Origin: Defluviicoccus sp.
Lineage (GTDB): Bacteria; Pseudomonadota; Alphaproteobacteria; MPNO01
Assembly (NCBI GenBank): GCA_028820945.1
Contig: JAPPHW010000334.1
Coordinates: forward strand, 3,397 to 11,128
Reading direction: 5' to 3'
Length of the DNA stretch: 7,732 nucleotides
Part shown: piece by piece, positions 7,027 through 7,732 of the stretch
Layout: the number at the start of each line of letters is the position of its first letter
Position numbering within the stretch: position 1 is the stretch's first letter
Program-made: the position numbers and the translations under genes
The notes under the pieces: model-generated
Told to the model about the DNA's origin: nothing
The model's input: the letters and a program-made list of their open reading frames with translations, nothing else
Database searches by the model: none

Positions 7027-7043
7027 GACAGGATAGCATTTCG
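7027..7043 (-). promoter_or_regulatory. Promoter-like element upstream of the HtrA-like gene
   Basis: On the minus strand the 91-base gap contains CGAAATGCTATCCTGTC. It holds TATCCT (7030-7035), a four-of-six match to the -10 consensus, and it matches the element before the first VOC gene at 14 of 17 positions. No convincing -35 hexamer is present (ACCCGT at the 17-base distance). Transcription would begin near 7023, giving a leader of about 24 bases. If real, it is an internal promoter that lets the HtrA-like gene and those after it be expressed apart from the exporter gene. Confidence 0.42.
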
Positions 7044-7064
7044 ACACGGGCGACGGGTAGGCCG

Positions 7065-7078
7065 GGCCCATGGGGGCC
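7065..7078. repeat. Short hairpin between exporter and HtrA-like genes
   Basis: GGCCC (7065-7069) and GGGCC (7074-7078) form a five-pair stem around a four-base loop, 12 bases beyond the exporter stop codon. There is no T-run after it on the minus strand, so it is at most a weak or partial terminator before the downstream promoter-like element. Confidence 0.3.
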
Positions 7079-7090
7079 GACGGCAGCGAA

Positions 7091-7732
7091 TCATCGTTTC
7101 CTCTTGTCGAGCGCCATCAACAGGGGCGGGAGAAGCAGAAAATCGGCCAGCAGCGCGAAGGATATCGTGAGCGTCACCAGGAGGCCGAGCGCCCAGCTGA
7201 TCTCGAAGCCGGACGACGCGAATACCAGGAATCCCAGAGCCAGCATGGCGGTCGTGGTCCACAGCGCATGCCCGACCGTCCGGAAGGCGCTCTGGACCGC
7301 CTCCGGGGCAGTGAGCCCTTCGCCACGGCCTTTCAGGTACTTGGTCAGGAAATGGATCGTATCGTCGACGACGATGCCGAAGGCGATCGCGGTCATCACC
7401 GAACCGGCGAGCCCCACGCGGCCGACCATGTAGCCCCACAGGCCCAGGCTCATCGCCGCCGGAATGAAGTTCGGCACGAGGCTGATCAAACCGACGCGAA
7501 CGCTCCGCAGAACGAAGACGAGGATCAGCGAGATAAGGGCCATGGCGACGATCGTGCCGGTGAGCATGCTCTCGATGTTTCTCTGCGAGAGATGGGCGAA
7601 GACGATGCTGACGCCGGACGCCTCGGAAGCGAGCCCGGGCGCGTTGGTCCGGATCCACGACAGGGCGCGCGCGTCCAGTTCGCGCTGCGCCTGGGAGGTG
7701 AGGCTGCGCAGCACGACGGTCATGCGCGTGGC
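7091..7732 (-). CDS. RND/MMPL-type exporter, C-terminal part (5'-truncated)
   Basis: This is the C-terminal end of an inner-membrane exporter of the RND superfamily, of the MMPL/HpnN-like kind (predicted exporters usually near 750-900 residues). The frame is open to the window edge, so the start is outside and only 213 residues are present. Counting from the Met at base 7723, residues 1-50 are the end of a periplasmic domain. They are followed by hydrophobic segments at about 53-72, 76-99, 103-120, 153-171 and 175-203, and a short basic tail ending KRKR. The motif GIVVDDTIHF (116-125) carries the paired acidic residues (Asp120, Asp121) that in this superfamily are linked to proton-driven transport. 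Relatives move lipids or hopanoids rather than drugs, which fits the acyl ligase/acyltransferase gene downstream. The cargo is unknown. Confidence 0.88.
   Translation of the reverse strand, partial: ATRMTVVLRSLTSQAQRELDARALSWIRTNAPGLASEASGVSIVFAHLSQRNIESMLTGTIVAMALISLILVFVLRSVRVGLISLVPNFIPAAMSLGLWGYMVGRVGLAGSVMTAIAFGIVVDDTIHFLTKYLKGRGEGLTAPEAVQSAFRTVGHALWTTTAMLALGFLVFASSGFEISWALGLLVTLTISFALLADFLLLPPLLMALDKRKR

Noticed and set aside
7000..7071. Earlier start for the HtrA-like protein, possibly giving a signal peptide or lipoprotein Cys
   Set aside because: The added 24 residues contain a Cys but no hydrophobic core or lipobox, no ribosome binding site precedes the ATG, and the stretch holds the promoter-like element.

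Overview
The window is a dense, high-G+C (roughly two-thirds) bacterial segment with seven protein genes, almost no spacer DNA, and no RNA genes, mobile elements or CRISPR arrays that I can see. Codon use is strongly G/C at third positions throughout and does not change across the window. The gene families (an HtrA-like PDZ protein with 'LTIGYL' and 'ETGFGLL' motifs, an acyl-AMP ligase fused to PlsC, an RND/MMPL exporter, VOC proteins) suggest a free-living alphaproteobacterium. That placement is an inference; there is no marker gene.

Left part, plus strand (1-1874): the 3' portion of an amidohydrolase of the atrazine chlorohydrolase/S-adenosylhomocysteine deaminase type, truncated by the window edge, followed by a VOC (glyoxalase/extradiol dioxygenase fold) metalloprotein with its own strong ribosome binding site and a promoter-like element. 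This gene ends head-on against a second VOC gene on the minus strand, with a GC-rich hairpin at the junction.

Right part, minus strand (7732 down to 1907): five genes run in one direction. In transcription order they are the C-terminal part of an RND/MMPL-type exporter, an HtrA-like PDZ protein whose catalytic His and Asp appear lost, an 861-residue fusion of acyl-AMP ligase, acyl carrier domain and PlsC acyltransferase, an alpha/beta hydrolase, and the second VOC protein. Gaps after the exporter are 91, 29, 13 and 41 bases. A second promoter-like element lies in the 91-base gap and closely resembles the one before the first VOC gene.

The most interesting reading is that the minus-strand cluster is a small lipid-assembly and export module. 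The fusion protein would activate an acyl chain, hold it on its own carrier domain and transfer it to an acceptor. The exporter would move the product, and the hydrolase and PDZ protein would play editing or scaffolding roles. The individual domains are well supported by sequence; the joint function is inference from gene order. The amidohydrolase and VOC genes on the left may belong to a separate catabolic function.
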